Made by a program: the position numbers and the translations under genes
The notes under the pieces: generated by a model
The model's input: the letters and a program-made list of their open reading frames with translations, nothing else
What the model was told of the DNA's origin: nothing
Database searches by the model: none
Shown here: positions 1 to 8,807 of the stretch, one piece after another
Position numbering within the stretch: the first letter of the stretch is position 1
How the letters are laid out: every line of letters starts with the position of its first letter
From: Hymenobacter sp. YC55
GTDB lineage: Bacteria; Bacteroidota; Bacteroidia; Cytophagales; Hymenobacteraceae
Direction: 5' to 3'
NCBI RefSeq assembly: GCF_029433095.1
Contig: NZ_JARNTX010000001.1
Coordinates: 2,790,001 to 2,854,000 of the forward strand
Length of the DNA: 64,000 bases

Positions 1-1462
1 CCGGATGGTAGGTACCATTGAAGCCTATTCCAGTGTAGCGGGCTTCCCAAAGCTGCTGGCCGGTAGCGCTGGCATATTTCACGGTTGCTAAATTACTACC
101 TAGTGCACTAGACGTGACACTGGAATAACCCGTTACGTACACATCGCCGGCGGCATCTAGGGCGAGACTGTATGCCTGTTCAACACCGTCATTTTGCACT
201 CCGCCGTACAGGGCTGCCCATTGCTGTTCACCAGTGGCTGAATACTTCACGGTGGCATAGTCGAAGCGGGTTGGGCCACCGTAAGCGGTGCCGGTTACGA
301 ACACGTTGCCAGCCGCATCTACAGCCAGATCCGTGGGTTGATCATCGCTGAAAAGGTTGGGCGAATTATAGCGCGCAGCCCAGAGTTGCTGCCCACTGGC
401 CGAATACTTCACCGTGGCGTAGTCGTTGGCGCTAGTTATACTTTTGGAGGCGCCGCTCACGTACACGTTGCCGGCCGCGTCTACTGTCACGCTTGTGGCA
501 TTATCGATACTGTTATCGGGGCCATTGTAGCTGGCGGTCCACTGAAGTTGGCCAGCAGCCGAGTACTTGCGAGTGAAATAATCAGAATTGCTGCTCCCAA
601 CTACATAAAAATTGCCGGCGGCGTCAAGGGCTAAGCGAGAGCCAAAGCCGTAGTTTTCGTCTCCCGTAAATATGATTGTACCAAGGATATTGCCACTCGC
701 GGAGTACTGCAAAGTGGTGTAGTAATAGCGCCGTTCGGCGGAGTAGCCACTGCCGGTCACGTACACCGTGCCCGCTGCGTCCACGACCACATCGGTGGGT
801 CGGTCATCTACGATGATGCTACTAACGGTGCCAAGACTAACCCACAGTTGCTGACCATTGGCCGCGTACTTGATGGTAACATAGCGCGAAAGCCTACTGC
901 CACCTTCGGCCGAGTATCCTGTTACGTACACGTTGCCGGCGGCATCCACGGCCATGTCAGTGGCCACATCATTGCCATTGCCAGCACTGTTGTAGCGGGC
1001 GCTCCAGAGTTGCTGGCCATCCGACGAGTATTTGACCGTAGCAAAGTCGTTGCTACCATTTCGGAATGAATAACCCGTTACATACACATTTCCGGCGGCG
1101 TCTACCACCATGTCCTTTGCCTCGTTTTCAACGGTACCCGATTCACTGAAACGGGCTACCCACGCTTCCGTGGCTGAGCCGGTTGTGCTAGACTGAGCGT
1201 TTGTTCCTCTTGCTGATGCGCCTATTTTCTGGGGGGGCCTAGCAGGTGCTGGCCGGTTGGCTGATAAGGACTCGTTGGCACCGGGTAGCGGGTGGCGCAA
1301 AGCGGGCACTCCGGCGGGCAGTGCCACCTGCGGCCGCAACGCGGGTAAGGTTCGTTGCACTTTGCTGGAAAGTTGAGGCGAACCAACCTGCGCTAAGGTG
1401 CCCGATGGGTGCAGCAGTAAGCTTGCAGCCAAGAATAGCAACCACGTAAAAGCCTGTTTCAT
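1..1462 (-). CDS. Secreted SBBP beta-propeller protein, 3' part cut by window edge
   Basis: The reading frame is open from an ATG at 1462 to the window edge, so only the N-terminal ~487 residues are visible. It begins with a signal peptide (MKQAFTWLLFLAASLLL, cleavage near LAQV). A short variable region follows, then SBBP propeller repeats of about 50-55 residues with the core DAAGNVYVTG...DYATVKYS..GQQLW. Seven complete repeats are visible and an eighth begins. It is the most downstream visible member of five tandem paralogues. By analogy with its neighbours the missing end should carry a T9SS sorting domain, but this cannot be seen. It is probably exported to the cell surface or medium. No catalytic residues are evident. 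Confidence 0.9.
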   Translation of the reverse strand, partial: MKQAFTWLLFLAASLLLHPSGTLAQVGSPQLSSKVQRTLPALRPQVALPAGVPALRHPLPGANESLSANRPAPARPPQKIGASARGTNAQSSTTGSATEAWVARFSESGTVENEAKDMVVDAAGNVYVTGYSFRNGSNDFATVKYSSDGQQLWSARYNSAGNGNDVATDMAVDAAGNVYVTGYSAEGGSRLSRYVTIKYAANGQQLWVSLGTVSSIIVDDRPTDVVVDAAGTVYVTGSGYSAERRYYYTTLQYSASGNILGTIIFTGDENYGFGSRLALDAAGNFYVVGSSNSDYFTRKYSAAGQLQWTASYNGPDNSIDNATSVTVDAAGNVYVSGASKSITSANDYATVKYSASGQQLWAARYNSPNLFSDDQPTDLAVDAAGNVFVTGTAYGGPTRFDYATVKYSATGEQQWAALYGGVQNDGVEQAYSLALDAAGDVYVTGYSSVTSSALGSNLATVKYASATGQQLWEARYTGIGFNGTYHP

Positions 1463-1827
1463 AGAGAGTGGGTTAGGGTTGAAAAAGAACAAAAGCAAGC
1501 CATAGCCCGCCGGGCACACAGCGGGTCGTACTACTTCTAATTACTTCTAGTGGCTCCTAGCTACTGCTGAGCTTCCGGTAGCAGGCCACTGCACTATAGC
1601 AGCAAGCCTCAGTAAATAAGTGAATTAAATCTACAGACACTGTATATGTGCTATATCTTATACACGCTGTTTCCCGGCAGTTCGTGGCCCTCGACCCCGT
1701 AAGCAAGAGCCGTGAGAAACTTGAAAAGCAAGCTCCACTCAACGGGCAGGCGCTTCTACTACCTACAAAAAAGCGCCTCCCGCACAAGGCAGAAGACGCT
1801 TTTCAAGCGTATTACTAAACTATGAAG
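1463..1827. other. Intergenic gap between SBBP genes
   Basis: This gap holds the terminator of the 1828-5028 gene at 1767-1803 and, on the other side, the promoter and leader region of the gene starting at 1462. I see no convincing open reading frame and could not place a clear TAnnTTTG box. Confidence 0.5.
1767..1803 (-). terminator. Intrinsic terminator of SBBP gene 2
   Basis: Read on the minus strand this is a 12-pair stem (arms 1792-1803 and 1769-1780, including two G-U pairs) with a loop of about 11 nt, followed by a run of U (A run at 1767-1772 on the plus strand). It lies 25 bases after the stop of the 1828-5028 gene. Confidence 0.85.
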
Positions 1828-4800
1828 TTAGTGGCTGACCACTACGCGCACGGTTTCGCGCTGGCCGTTGACGAGCAACGAGCAAGTGTAGAGGCCTGCG
1901 CTCAGCTTCTCACTGTGGAGCGGCAACTCGTAGTGCTGGCCTTGGCGCACTTTGCCCTCGTACAAGGTGGCGACCTGCTGGCCGAGCTGGTTGTAAACGC
2001 TTACCTGAGCAGATCCGTCGAGCACCGGACGAAAGCTCACGGTAGTCGGGCCGGAGGCCGGGTTGGGATACACGGCTAGCTCGTGCAGTTGCCTGGTAGG
2101 GCCCGCTACGGCTAGCGGCGCACTGAGGGTTGCCGCGGGGGCTACACCCACCAGCGCCACCGGTCCTACGCCGGTGTTCTGGCCGTACTTAAGCGTGGCG
2201 AAATCATAGCCGGTGCTGGCGCCGAACGAGAAACCGGTGATGCACACGTTGCCAGCGCCGTCGAGGGAAAGAGCGGCGGCCTCGTCGTAGCTATTGCCGG
2301 GTCCGTCGTAGCGCGCTTCCCACAGCTGCTGCCCACTGGTACCGGAGTATTTGAGCGTGGTATAGTCGTCGGTGCCGTCGCGGTTGAACGACGAGCCCGT
2401 CACGTACACGTTACCGGCCGGGTCGATGGCGAGAGCCGCGGCTTGGTCGTAGCTATTGTCGGGCCCGTTGTAGCGGGTGGCCCACACTTGTCGGCCGCCA
2501 TAGTAGGGCGCAATGTAGTCGTACTTCACCGTTGCATAGTCGTAGGTGCCACCCGTGCCAAACGAGAAGCCCGTCACAACGGCGTCGCCTGTGGCATCCA
2601 AGGCAATGCCCGTCGGAATATCATCGCTGTTGGCAGTTCCATTGTAGCTGCTGAAGACCACTGCGGCCCCGTTTTCACCGAGGTATTTGATGGTTACGTA
2701 ATCGTAGTTGCTACGCCCGTTGGTGGCAGCGCCCGTTACTATTACGTTGCCCGCATCGTCCACCACCATGGCCGTTGGCACTTCATTGCTGTTGCCGCTG
2801 CCGGTGCCAGTGTAGCGGGTCTCCCACAGTTGGCGGCCGCTAGCGGCTGCGTACTTGAGGGTGGCATAGTCGTAGTCGTTTGGGGTGGCATTGGTGGCCG
2901 CGCCGGTCACGTACACGTTGCCGGCCGAATCGAGGGCCACGGCCGATACTACCTCGTTGCTGTTGCCGATTCCGGCGTAACGCGCTTCCCATACGGGCTG
3001 CCCGGTGGCGGCAGCATACTTGAGCGTGACGTAGTCGTAGTCGCGAAAATTGGCGGCTATGGCGGTGCCCGTCACTACCACGTTGCCGGCGGCGTCTATG
3101 GCCAGAGCCGTTGCGGCTTCGTCGCCGTTGCTGTTGTAGCGGGCTTCCCAGATCTGCTGGCCCGTAGGTGAGTATTTGACGGTGGCATAGTCGAACCCAC
3201 TAATACTATCGTAGGCGGTGCCCGTCACGTACACGTTGCCGGCGCTGTCCAAGGCCAGGGCTTCGGGTATCTCGTCGCCATTACCCCGGCCGTTGTAGCG
3301 GGCTTCCCAGAGCTGCTGCCCACTGGCGGCGTACTTGACGGTGGCGTAGTCGTAGTTGCGTCCGTTGTAGGCGTAGCCCGTCACGTACACGTTGCCCGCC
3401 GCGTCGGCTGCCTGGCTAATGGCCACCTCGTTGCTGCTGCTGGCGGGCGGGGTAAAGCGCGCCTCCCACACTTGCAGCACATTATTTTGCTCGTATTTGA
3501 TGGTAGCGAGCACAGAGTTGGTGGTTATGATAATGTTGTTGGACGAAGCGCCGGTGACGTACACGCTGCCGGTTGGCCCTACCACCACCGCTACTGCTAC
3601 CTCACTGGTGGGCAAGGGCCCTGTTCCGGCGTAGCGCGTTTGCCAAACCTGTTGGCCACTGGCGCCATTGTACTTGAGTGTGGCGTATTCGCTGATGGAT
3701 TGCGTGAGGCCCGAGTAGCCGGTCACATATACATCGCCGGCTGCATCAACCGCCAACGCGTAGGCTTCGTCGACGCTAATCCCGCCGTTGCCGTTGTACA
3801 AGGCTTGCCACACTTGCTGCCCGCTGGCCGAATATTTCACCGTGCCATAGTCGTAGCTGCTCAGAAAGTTATTGAAAGACGTACCGGTCACAACCACATT
3901 GCCGTCGGCGTCTACGGCTAAGGCAGTGGGCACATCCAAGCTGGTGCTGGAACCACTGAACCGACTGCTCCACAGCTCTTGGCCACTAGCCGAATATTTG
4001 AGGGTGGCGTAGTCGGAAAGCTGACCGACTAGCTCGGACCGCCCCGTCACGTACACGTTGCCTACCGCGTCCACGGCAATTTCAGTGGCCTGATCGTCGC
4101 TATTGCCCGGTCCCGAGTTGTAGAGGGCGCTCCACTGCTGCTGTCCCGCGGGCGAGAACTTTACCGTGCTATAGTCGTTGCCCGTGCCGTTGCCCGTAGC
4201 CGTGCCGGTTACGTAGGCGTTGCCGGCCGCATCTACGGCCAGATCCTTCACCGAGCCAAAGAGCGATAGCAGCCACAATTGCTGGCCGGTGCTTGCGGCG
4301 TATTTGACGAGGTTGTTGGCGCCGCTGCCCACGTATACGTTGCCGGTGGCATCGAGCGCCAAAGAAGCGCCTACGCCGCCACCGCTGTAGCTGGCCGTCC
4401 ACAACTGCTGGCCGGTAGCCGAGTATTTGACGGTGGTCCCCACGGAGTTGTTGCTGTTGCCACGGGTGGCGTAGCCCGTTACATACACGTTGCCGGTGGC
4501 ATCCACAGCCAGATCCGTCGCCCGGTCATCGGTGTTGCCGGGCCCGGAGTTAAACAAAACGCTCCAGAGCTGCTGGCCACTGGGCGAGTACTTGATGGTC
4601 ACGTAGTCGTTGCCGCGGCCGGTAGTGATAGCCGTTGTAGAGTAGCCGGTCACGTAAGTATTGCCGGCCGCATCCACTACCAAGTTGCTGGCCACATTGA
4701 TGCTAGGCCCATCGTAGAGGGCCACCCAGGCCTCGGTGACCGAACCGGCGGTGACGCCCTGGGTGCTCGTTCCCCTTGCGGATGTAGCTGGTTGCTGGAC

Positions 4801-5028
4801 GGACCTGACAGGTGTGGGTCGGCGCGTCAGTAGCGCGGCCTTGTCGCCAGGCCGCGCGTGGGATAAGGACGGGGCTCCCGGTGACAACAGCAGCGCTTGA
4901 GGCAGCGGGGGCAGTTGCCGCTCGACGCGCCTCGACGCCCGAGTTAGGTCCGCCTGCCCCTGGGCAGTTGACACATGGAACAACAGGCTTGCCACCAGCG
5001 GCAGCAAACGCGTAAAAGCTTGTTTCAT
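1828..5028 (-). CDS. Secreted SBBP beta-propeller protein with T9SS sorting domain (1066 aa)
   Basis: The signal peptide is MKQAFTRLLPLVASLLFHVS, ending near AQGQA. A conserved pro-like region of about 90 residues follows, then 16 SBBP repeats, counted by the NVYVTG-type strand followed by YDYATVKYS and GQQLW. Repeat 3 is shortened. Repeat 8 departs from consensus (KYEQNNVLQVW), which may mark the end of a first eight-bladed propeller. The last ~85 residues form a type A T9SS sorting domain (LAVYPNPASGPTTVSF, VYNQLGQQVATLYEG, LSAGLYTCSLLVNGQ). The protein should be secreted through the type IX system and anchored or released outside. The function of the propellers is unknown; ligand or polymer binding is the usual guess. 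The gene is monocistronic, with a terminator directly behind it. Confidence 0.93.
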   Translation of the reverse strand: MKQAFTRLLPLVASLLFHVSTAQGQADLTRASRRVERQLPPLPQALLLSPGAPSLSHARPGDKAALLTRRPTPVRSVQQPATSARGTSTQGVTAGSVTEAWVALYDGPSINVASNLVVDAAGNTYVTGYSTTAITTGRGNDYVTIKYSPSGQQLWSVLFNSGPGNTDDRATDLAVDATGNVYVTGYATRGNSNNSVGTTVKYSATGQQLWTASYSGGGVGASLALDATGNVYVGSGANNLVKYAASTGQQLWLLSLFGSVKDLAVDAAGNAYVTGTATGNGTGNDYSTVKFSPAGQQQWSALYNSGPGNSDDQATEIAVDAVGNVYVTGRSELVGQLSDYATLKYSASGQELWSSRFSGSSTSLDVPTALAVDADGNVVVTGTSFNNFLSSYDYGTVKYSASGQQVWQALYNGNGGISVDEAYALAVDAAGDVYVTGYSGLTQSISEYATLKYNGASGQQVWQTRYAGTGPLPTSEVAVAVVVGPTGSVYVTGASSNNIIITTNSVLATIKYEQNNVLQVWEARFTPPASSSNEVAISQAADAAGNVYVTGYAYNGRNYDYATVKYAASGQQLWEARYNGRGNGDEIPEALALDSAGNVYVTGTAYDSISGFDYATVKYSPTGQQIWEARYNSNGDEAATALAIDAAGNVVVTGTAIAANFRDYDYVTLKYAAATGQPVWEARYAGIGNSNEVVSAVALDSAGNVYVTGAATNATPNDYDYATLKYAAASGRQLWETRYTGTGSGNSNEVPTAMVVDDAGNVIVTGAATNGRSNYDYVTIKYLGENGAAVVFSSYNGTANSDDIPTGIALDATGDAVVTGFSFGTGGTYDYATVKYDYIAPYYGGRQVWATRYNGPDNSYDQAAALAIDPAGNVYVTGSSFNRDGTDDYTTLKYSGTSGQQLWEARYDGPGNSYDEAAALSLDGAGNVCITGFSFGASTGYDFATLKYGQNTGVGPVALVGVAPAATLSAPLAVAGPTRQLHELAVYPNPASGPTTVSFRPVLDGSAQVSVYNQLGQQVATLYEGKVRQGQHYELPLHSEKLSAGLYTCSLLVNGQRETVRVVVSH

Positions 5029-5447
5029 ACGGTGGGATAATGGTTAGGAAAACAAAAAGCAGGTCGAAACCTGCGGAATGGCAAAAACTCAACGTCTCAT
5101 TTCGGCGCTTCAGTTGGAAGTAGGCAGCACCGGGTATGCAGGGGCAGCTAGCGGCGGTACAAAGGCGGGTACCGGTCTACCAGTAAATTAACGAATTAAT
5201 ACTAATTATTCTATATATACTACGACATCAATTATCTTCTTGTTTTCTGGCAAGTCGTACAATTACCTATACTAGAGGCTGTTTCTCTTTCCTTAGGGCA
5301 GGAAACCGCCTTCAAAAAAGAAAAGAACTATTTCTAGGCCACGCCTAGACCTAAATTGGCAGCTACAGTCGTGCTGCTACGCCGCAAAAAAGCGCCACCA
5401 GAAAAAGTCTGGCGACGCTTTTTTCACGAAGCGAAATACAAGCTTGG
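5029..5447. other. Intergenic gap between SBBP genes
   Basis: The part near 5180-5280 is AT-rich and probably contains the promoter of the gene starting at 5028. The terminator of the next gene lies at 5386-5424. No coding sequence was seen. Confidence 0.5.
5386..5424 (-). terminator. Intrinsic terminator of SBBP gene 3
   Basis: Arms 5386-5402 and 5408-5424 match over 15 of 17 bases, giving a long stem with a 5-nt loop and A/T-rich ends that supply the U tract on the minus strand. It begins 24 bases after the stop at 5448. The outer part resembles the terminator of gene 2, in keeping with tandem duplication. Confidence 0.9.
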
Positions 5448-8400
5448 TTAATGCGTTACAACCAGCCGTACCGCTTCGCGCTGGCCGTTGACGAGCAAGG
5501 AGCAGGTATAGAGGCCCGCGCTCAGCTTCTCACTGTGGAGCGGCAGCTCGTAGTGTTGACCTTGGCGCACCTTGCCTTCGTACAAGCTGGCCACTTGCTG
5601 GCCGAGTTGGTTGTAAACCCGCACCTGTGCCGCCCCATCCTGCACCGGCCGGAAGCTGATGGTGGTTGGGCCAGCCGTTGGGTTGGGGTACACGGACAGT
5701 TCTTGGGCCCCTCTCTTGGAGGCCGCAACGGCTAGTGGTGAACTAATGGTTCTTACAGGAGCCGTTGAAGCTGAGCCGCCAGCTTGGTTATACTTAATAG
5801 TGGTATAACTCCCACTAGAACTTCCGGCCACATATACATTGCCCGCTACATCGACAGCTAGTGCTGCCGCGTAATCTCCACCGGCATCGTAGCTGGCTTG
5901 CCATTCTTGCTGGCCACTAGCTCCGGCATACTTAATTGTGACGATGTTATAGTCAGGATACAAGAACCGGGTGATAGTCCCGGTTATGTACACGTTGCCA
6001 TTTGCATCCAAAACCAAGTCCTTCACATCATCATTATTACTTCCCTCACCGTTGTAGCGAGCCTCCCACAACTGCTGGCCGTTGGGGGAATACTTCACTG
6101 TAGCATAGTCATGACCTGAATAAGTAGTCTGGTCGTAATTATAAGTATAGCCGGCTACAACCACATTGCCCGCGGCATCCACGGCAATTTTTGTGGCTTC
6201 ATTCTCAATAATACCTGGTCCATTGCCCGCGTAGTAGGCCACCCACATTTGCTCACCACTAGCCGAGTATTTGAGGGTAGTAAAGCTAGAAGAGAGGCGG
6301 CCTGTTGAAGAGGTGCCGGTTACGTATACGTTGCCCGCGGCATCAATTACGATGTCATTAACATTACCATAGCCAGATACGGCGGATGTGTAGCGGGTTA
6401 CCCACAGTTGCTGGCCGCTATTCGCGTCGTACTTGACCGTGGCGTACGCGTCGTGCTCAAGAATACCGGGGCTGATGATCCTATAGGAGTTGCCGGTTAC
6501 GGCCACGTTACCAGCCGCATCCACCGCGAGGCTAATGGCACGTTCAGTGCGATTGTCCGGCCCATTGTAGCGCGATTCCCAAAGCTGTTGCCCATTAGTT
6601 CCATCATACTTGAGCGTGGCGTAGTCGCCATCGTCCGTAGCTTTGAAAGAAGTACCTGTCACGACCACATTGCCCGCCGCATCCACGGCTATGCTACTAG
6701 CCAAATCATTTTGATTGCCACCTCCGTTGTAGCGGGCTATCCACAGCTGCTGGCCATCAGTTGAATACTTGATGGTGGCGTAATCATAGCCGCTGCCGCT
6801 ACCCTCGGAAGAGCCCGTTACCACCACATTATTCGCTTTATCCAAGGCTATGGCGGTAGGATTATCGGACCCATTGGCAGGTCCATTATAGCGGGCCACC
6901 CAGAGTTGCTGACCACTGGCCGAGTACTTGATAGTGACGTAGTCGTAGCGGTTATTGCTTTCCAAATTTCTGCCTGTTACATATACGTTGCCGGTTGCAT
7001 CCACAACCATGTCGGCCGCTTCATAGTAGGAGCTGATATATTCATTGAAGCTAGCCTCCCATACTCGTTGCCCACTGGCGTTGTATCTGATGGTGGTATA
7101 GTTGGTGTCGTTGAAGCCTTCGCCGCTGGAGGCCCCCACCACAAACACGTTGCCGGAGGCGTCGCCGGTTATAGCGGCCGGTGCGTCATCGCCAAGACGC
7201 GTGCCGTGGTAGCGGCTAGCCCAGAGTTGCTGGCCAGAGTTACTGTACTTTACGGTGGAGAAGTCACTGGTACCGCTGCTGTTATAGGAGCGGCCTGTCA
7301 CGGTTACATTACCTGATCCGTCCACGACTATATCCCGGGCTTCATCGTAGCTGTTGGCTGGGCCATTGTAGCGCGCTTCCCACAATTGCTGACCGCTAGC
7401 GCCGGCGTACTTGAGCGTGACGTAGTCCCAGTTGCCACCGCCAATGTCGGCATAGCCCGTCACGGCCACAGTACCTGTCGCATCCACGGCTACGCTGGTA
7501 GCTTCGTCGTAGCTGTTGCCGGCGCCATTGTAACGGGCTGCCCAGAGCTGCTGACCGCTGGTCGAGTAGCGCACGGTGGCATAGTCGTAGTTGCCGGTGC
7601 CGTCGTCGCTAGTACCCGTCACGGCCACATTGCCACTGGCGTCTACAGCCAGGTCCCGCGCTAAGTCCCAACTGTTAGCTGGTCCATTGTAAAGTGCTTG
7701 CCATTGCTGCACACCGGTAGTCGAGTACTTGATGGTAGCATAATCGCTCTGATTCGCCGTAGAGGTGGTACCCGTCACCACTACATTGCCCGTGGCGTCC
7801 ACGACTAAATTAGTAGGTACTTCATCGCTAGTACCTGTGTTGTTGTAGCGCGCCTGCCAGAGCTGATTGCCACTGGGAGTGTACTTGAGCGTAACGTAGT
7901 CGTAGCTACTGCCGCTGCTATTAGAGGTACCGGTGACATACACGTTCCCGGATCTATCCACCGCTACATCTGTTGCTACATCCTCCTTGTTATTGATGTT
8001 ATAGCGCGCGGTCCAGAGCTGCTGTCCACTAGGCGAGTACTTGACGGTCAGATAATCGTACGTCCGTCCGTTGGCATTATAGGAATACCCCGTCACTAGG
8101 ACATTGCCGGCCGCATCTACCGCAATACTGGCCGGCACATCATCATCACCAACGCCCGGATAGTTGGGTCCATCATAGCGAGCTTGCCAGAGTTTCTGAC
8201 CATTAGGCGAGTACTTGATGGTAAGGTAATCATAACGGGTAATACTACCGAAGGAGTAACCTGTGACGTACGTGTTGCCCGCTGCATCCACTGTTACGTC
8301 GGTAGCTGCGTCGTAACTGTTGCCCGGCCCGGCATAGCGAGCTACCCATTCTTCGCTGACTGGTCCATCGACAACCCCTGAAGTTTTTGCCCCAACTGCA

Positions 8401-8657
8401 CTTACCTCATCCCGACGAACTACCGGCCGCTCTAGCTTCTTGGCTATTTTGCTGGTCCCTACTTCCCGCTTGGTACCAGGCAACGCGTGTTGCAAAGCCG
8501 GGGGACCGAGTGGCAGCAATAAGTTCTGTATTTGGGTCGGCAGGGCCCTTGTAGCTCTGCCCGCCGCTTGGGGTTGATAAACCTGAGCCTGACTGACAGG
8601 CACAGAGAGGAGTACGCCTGCTGCTGCTGGCAGCAAGCGAGTGAAAAGGTGTTTCAT
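5448..8657 (-). CDS. Secreted SBBP beta-propeller protein with T9SS sorting domain (1069 aa)
   Basis: The signal peptide is MKHLFTRLLPAAAGVLLSV, with cleavage near SQAQV. A pro-like region of ~85 residues follows (LPTQIQNLLLPLGPPALQHA), then 16 SBBP repeats counted from the sequence. Blades carry the pattern DAAGNV.VTG..., YDYATVKYS, SGQQLW.ARYNGP. The C-terminal ~80 residues are a T9SS sorting domain (LSVYPNPTAGPTTISF ... LVNGQREAVRLVVTH). At DNA level the last ~190 bases are about 95% identical to the next paralogue, much more than the blades are. It is expected outside the outer membrane. No enzymatic motif was seen; it could be an adhesin or a polymer-binding protein. Confidence 0.93.
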   Translation of the reverse strand: MKHLFTRLLPAAAGVLLSVPVSQAQVYQPQAAGRATRALPTQIQNLLLPLGPPALQHALPGTKREVGTSKIAKKLERPVVRRDEVSAVGAKTSGVVDGPVSEEWVARYAGPGNSYDAATDVTVDAAGNTYVTGYSFGSITRYDYLTIKYSPNGQKLWQARYDGPNYPGVGDDDVPASIAVDAAGNVLVTGYSYNANGRTYDYLTVKYSPSGQQLWTARYNINNKEDVATDVAVDRSGNVYVTGTSNSSGSSYDYVTLKYTPSGNQLWQARYNNTGTSDEVPTNLVVDATGNVVVTGTTSTANQSDYATIKYSTTGVQQWQALYNGPANSWDLARDLAVDASGNVAVTGTSDDGTGNYDYATVRYSTSGQQLWAARYNGAGNSYDEATSVAVDATGTVAVTGYADIGGGNWDYVTLKYAGASGQQLWEARYNGPANSYDEARDIVVDGSGNVTVTGRSYNSSGTSDFSTVKYSNSGQQLWASRYHGTRLGDDAPAAITGDASGNVFVVGASSGEGFNDTNYTTIRYNASGQRVWEASFNEYISSYYEAADMVVDATGNVYVTGRNLESNNRYDYVTIKYSASGQQLWVARYNGPANGSDNPTAIALDKANNVVVTGSSEGSGSGYDYATIKYSTDGQQLWIARYNGGGNQNDLASSIAVDAAGNVVVTGTSFKATDDGDYATLKYDGTNGQQLWESRYNGPDNRTERAISLAVDAAGNVAVTGNSYRIISPGILEHDAYATVKYDANSGQQLWVTRYTSAVSGYGNVNDIVIDAAGNVYVTGTSSTGRLSSSFTTLKYSASGEQMWVAYYAGNGPGIIENEATKIAVDAAGNVVVAGYTYNYDQTTYSGHDYATVKYSPNGQQLWEARYNGEGSNNDDVKDLVLDANGNVYITGTITRFLYPDYNIVTIKYAGASGQQEWQASYDAGGDYAAALAVDVAGNVYVAGSSSGSYTTIKYNQAGGSASTAPVRTISSPLAVAASKRGAQELSVYPNPTAGPTTISFRPVQDGAAQVRVYNQLGQQVASLYEGKVRQGQHYELPLHSEKLSAGLYTCSLLVNGQREAVRLVVTH

Positions 8658-8760
8658 AGAAAAGGAAAGGTTGGAAATAATAAAGGCACTTAATTGGTGT
8701 GGCGGCGTAGTTAAGAAGCAAGCACAAACAAGCGCTGCAGCTACGGGCGGCTTACAGGTA

Positions 8761-8793
8761 TGCAGGCGCTGGCTATAGGTGCCAGCGCCTGCA
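8761..8793. terminator. Perfect 13-bp hairpin after SBBP gene 4
   Basis: Arms 8761-8773 and 8781-8793 are perfectly complementary (TGCAGGCGCTGGC) around a 7-nt loop, 15 bases after the stop at 8808. There is no A/T tract on the downstream side. It is therefore either a factor-assisted terminator or a 3'-end stabilising hairpin, not a textbook intrinsic terminator. Confidence 0.65.
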
Positions 8794-8807
8794 GCAGCGA
8801 TAGAGTT

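Noticed and set aside
2443-3171. Long plus-strand open frames inside the SBBP genes (also 4279-4833, 9207-10100, 12870-13655)
   Set aside because: They are antisense to the repeat-coding frame and inherit its periodicity (repeated HVHVAG-type strings). No domain, start signal or independent codon use supports them.
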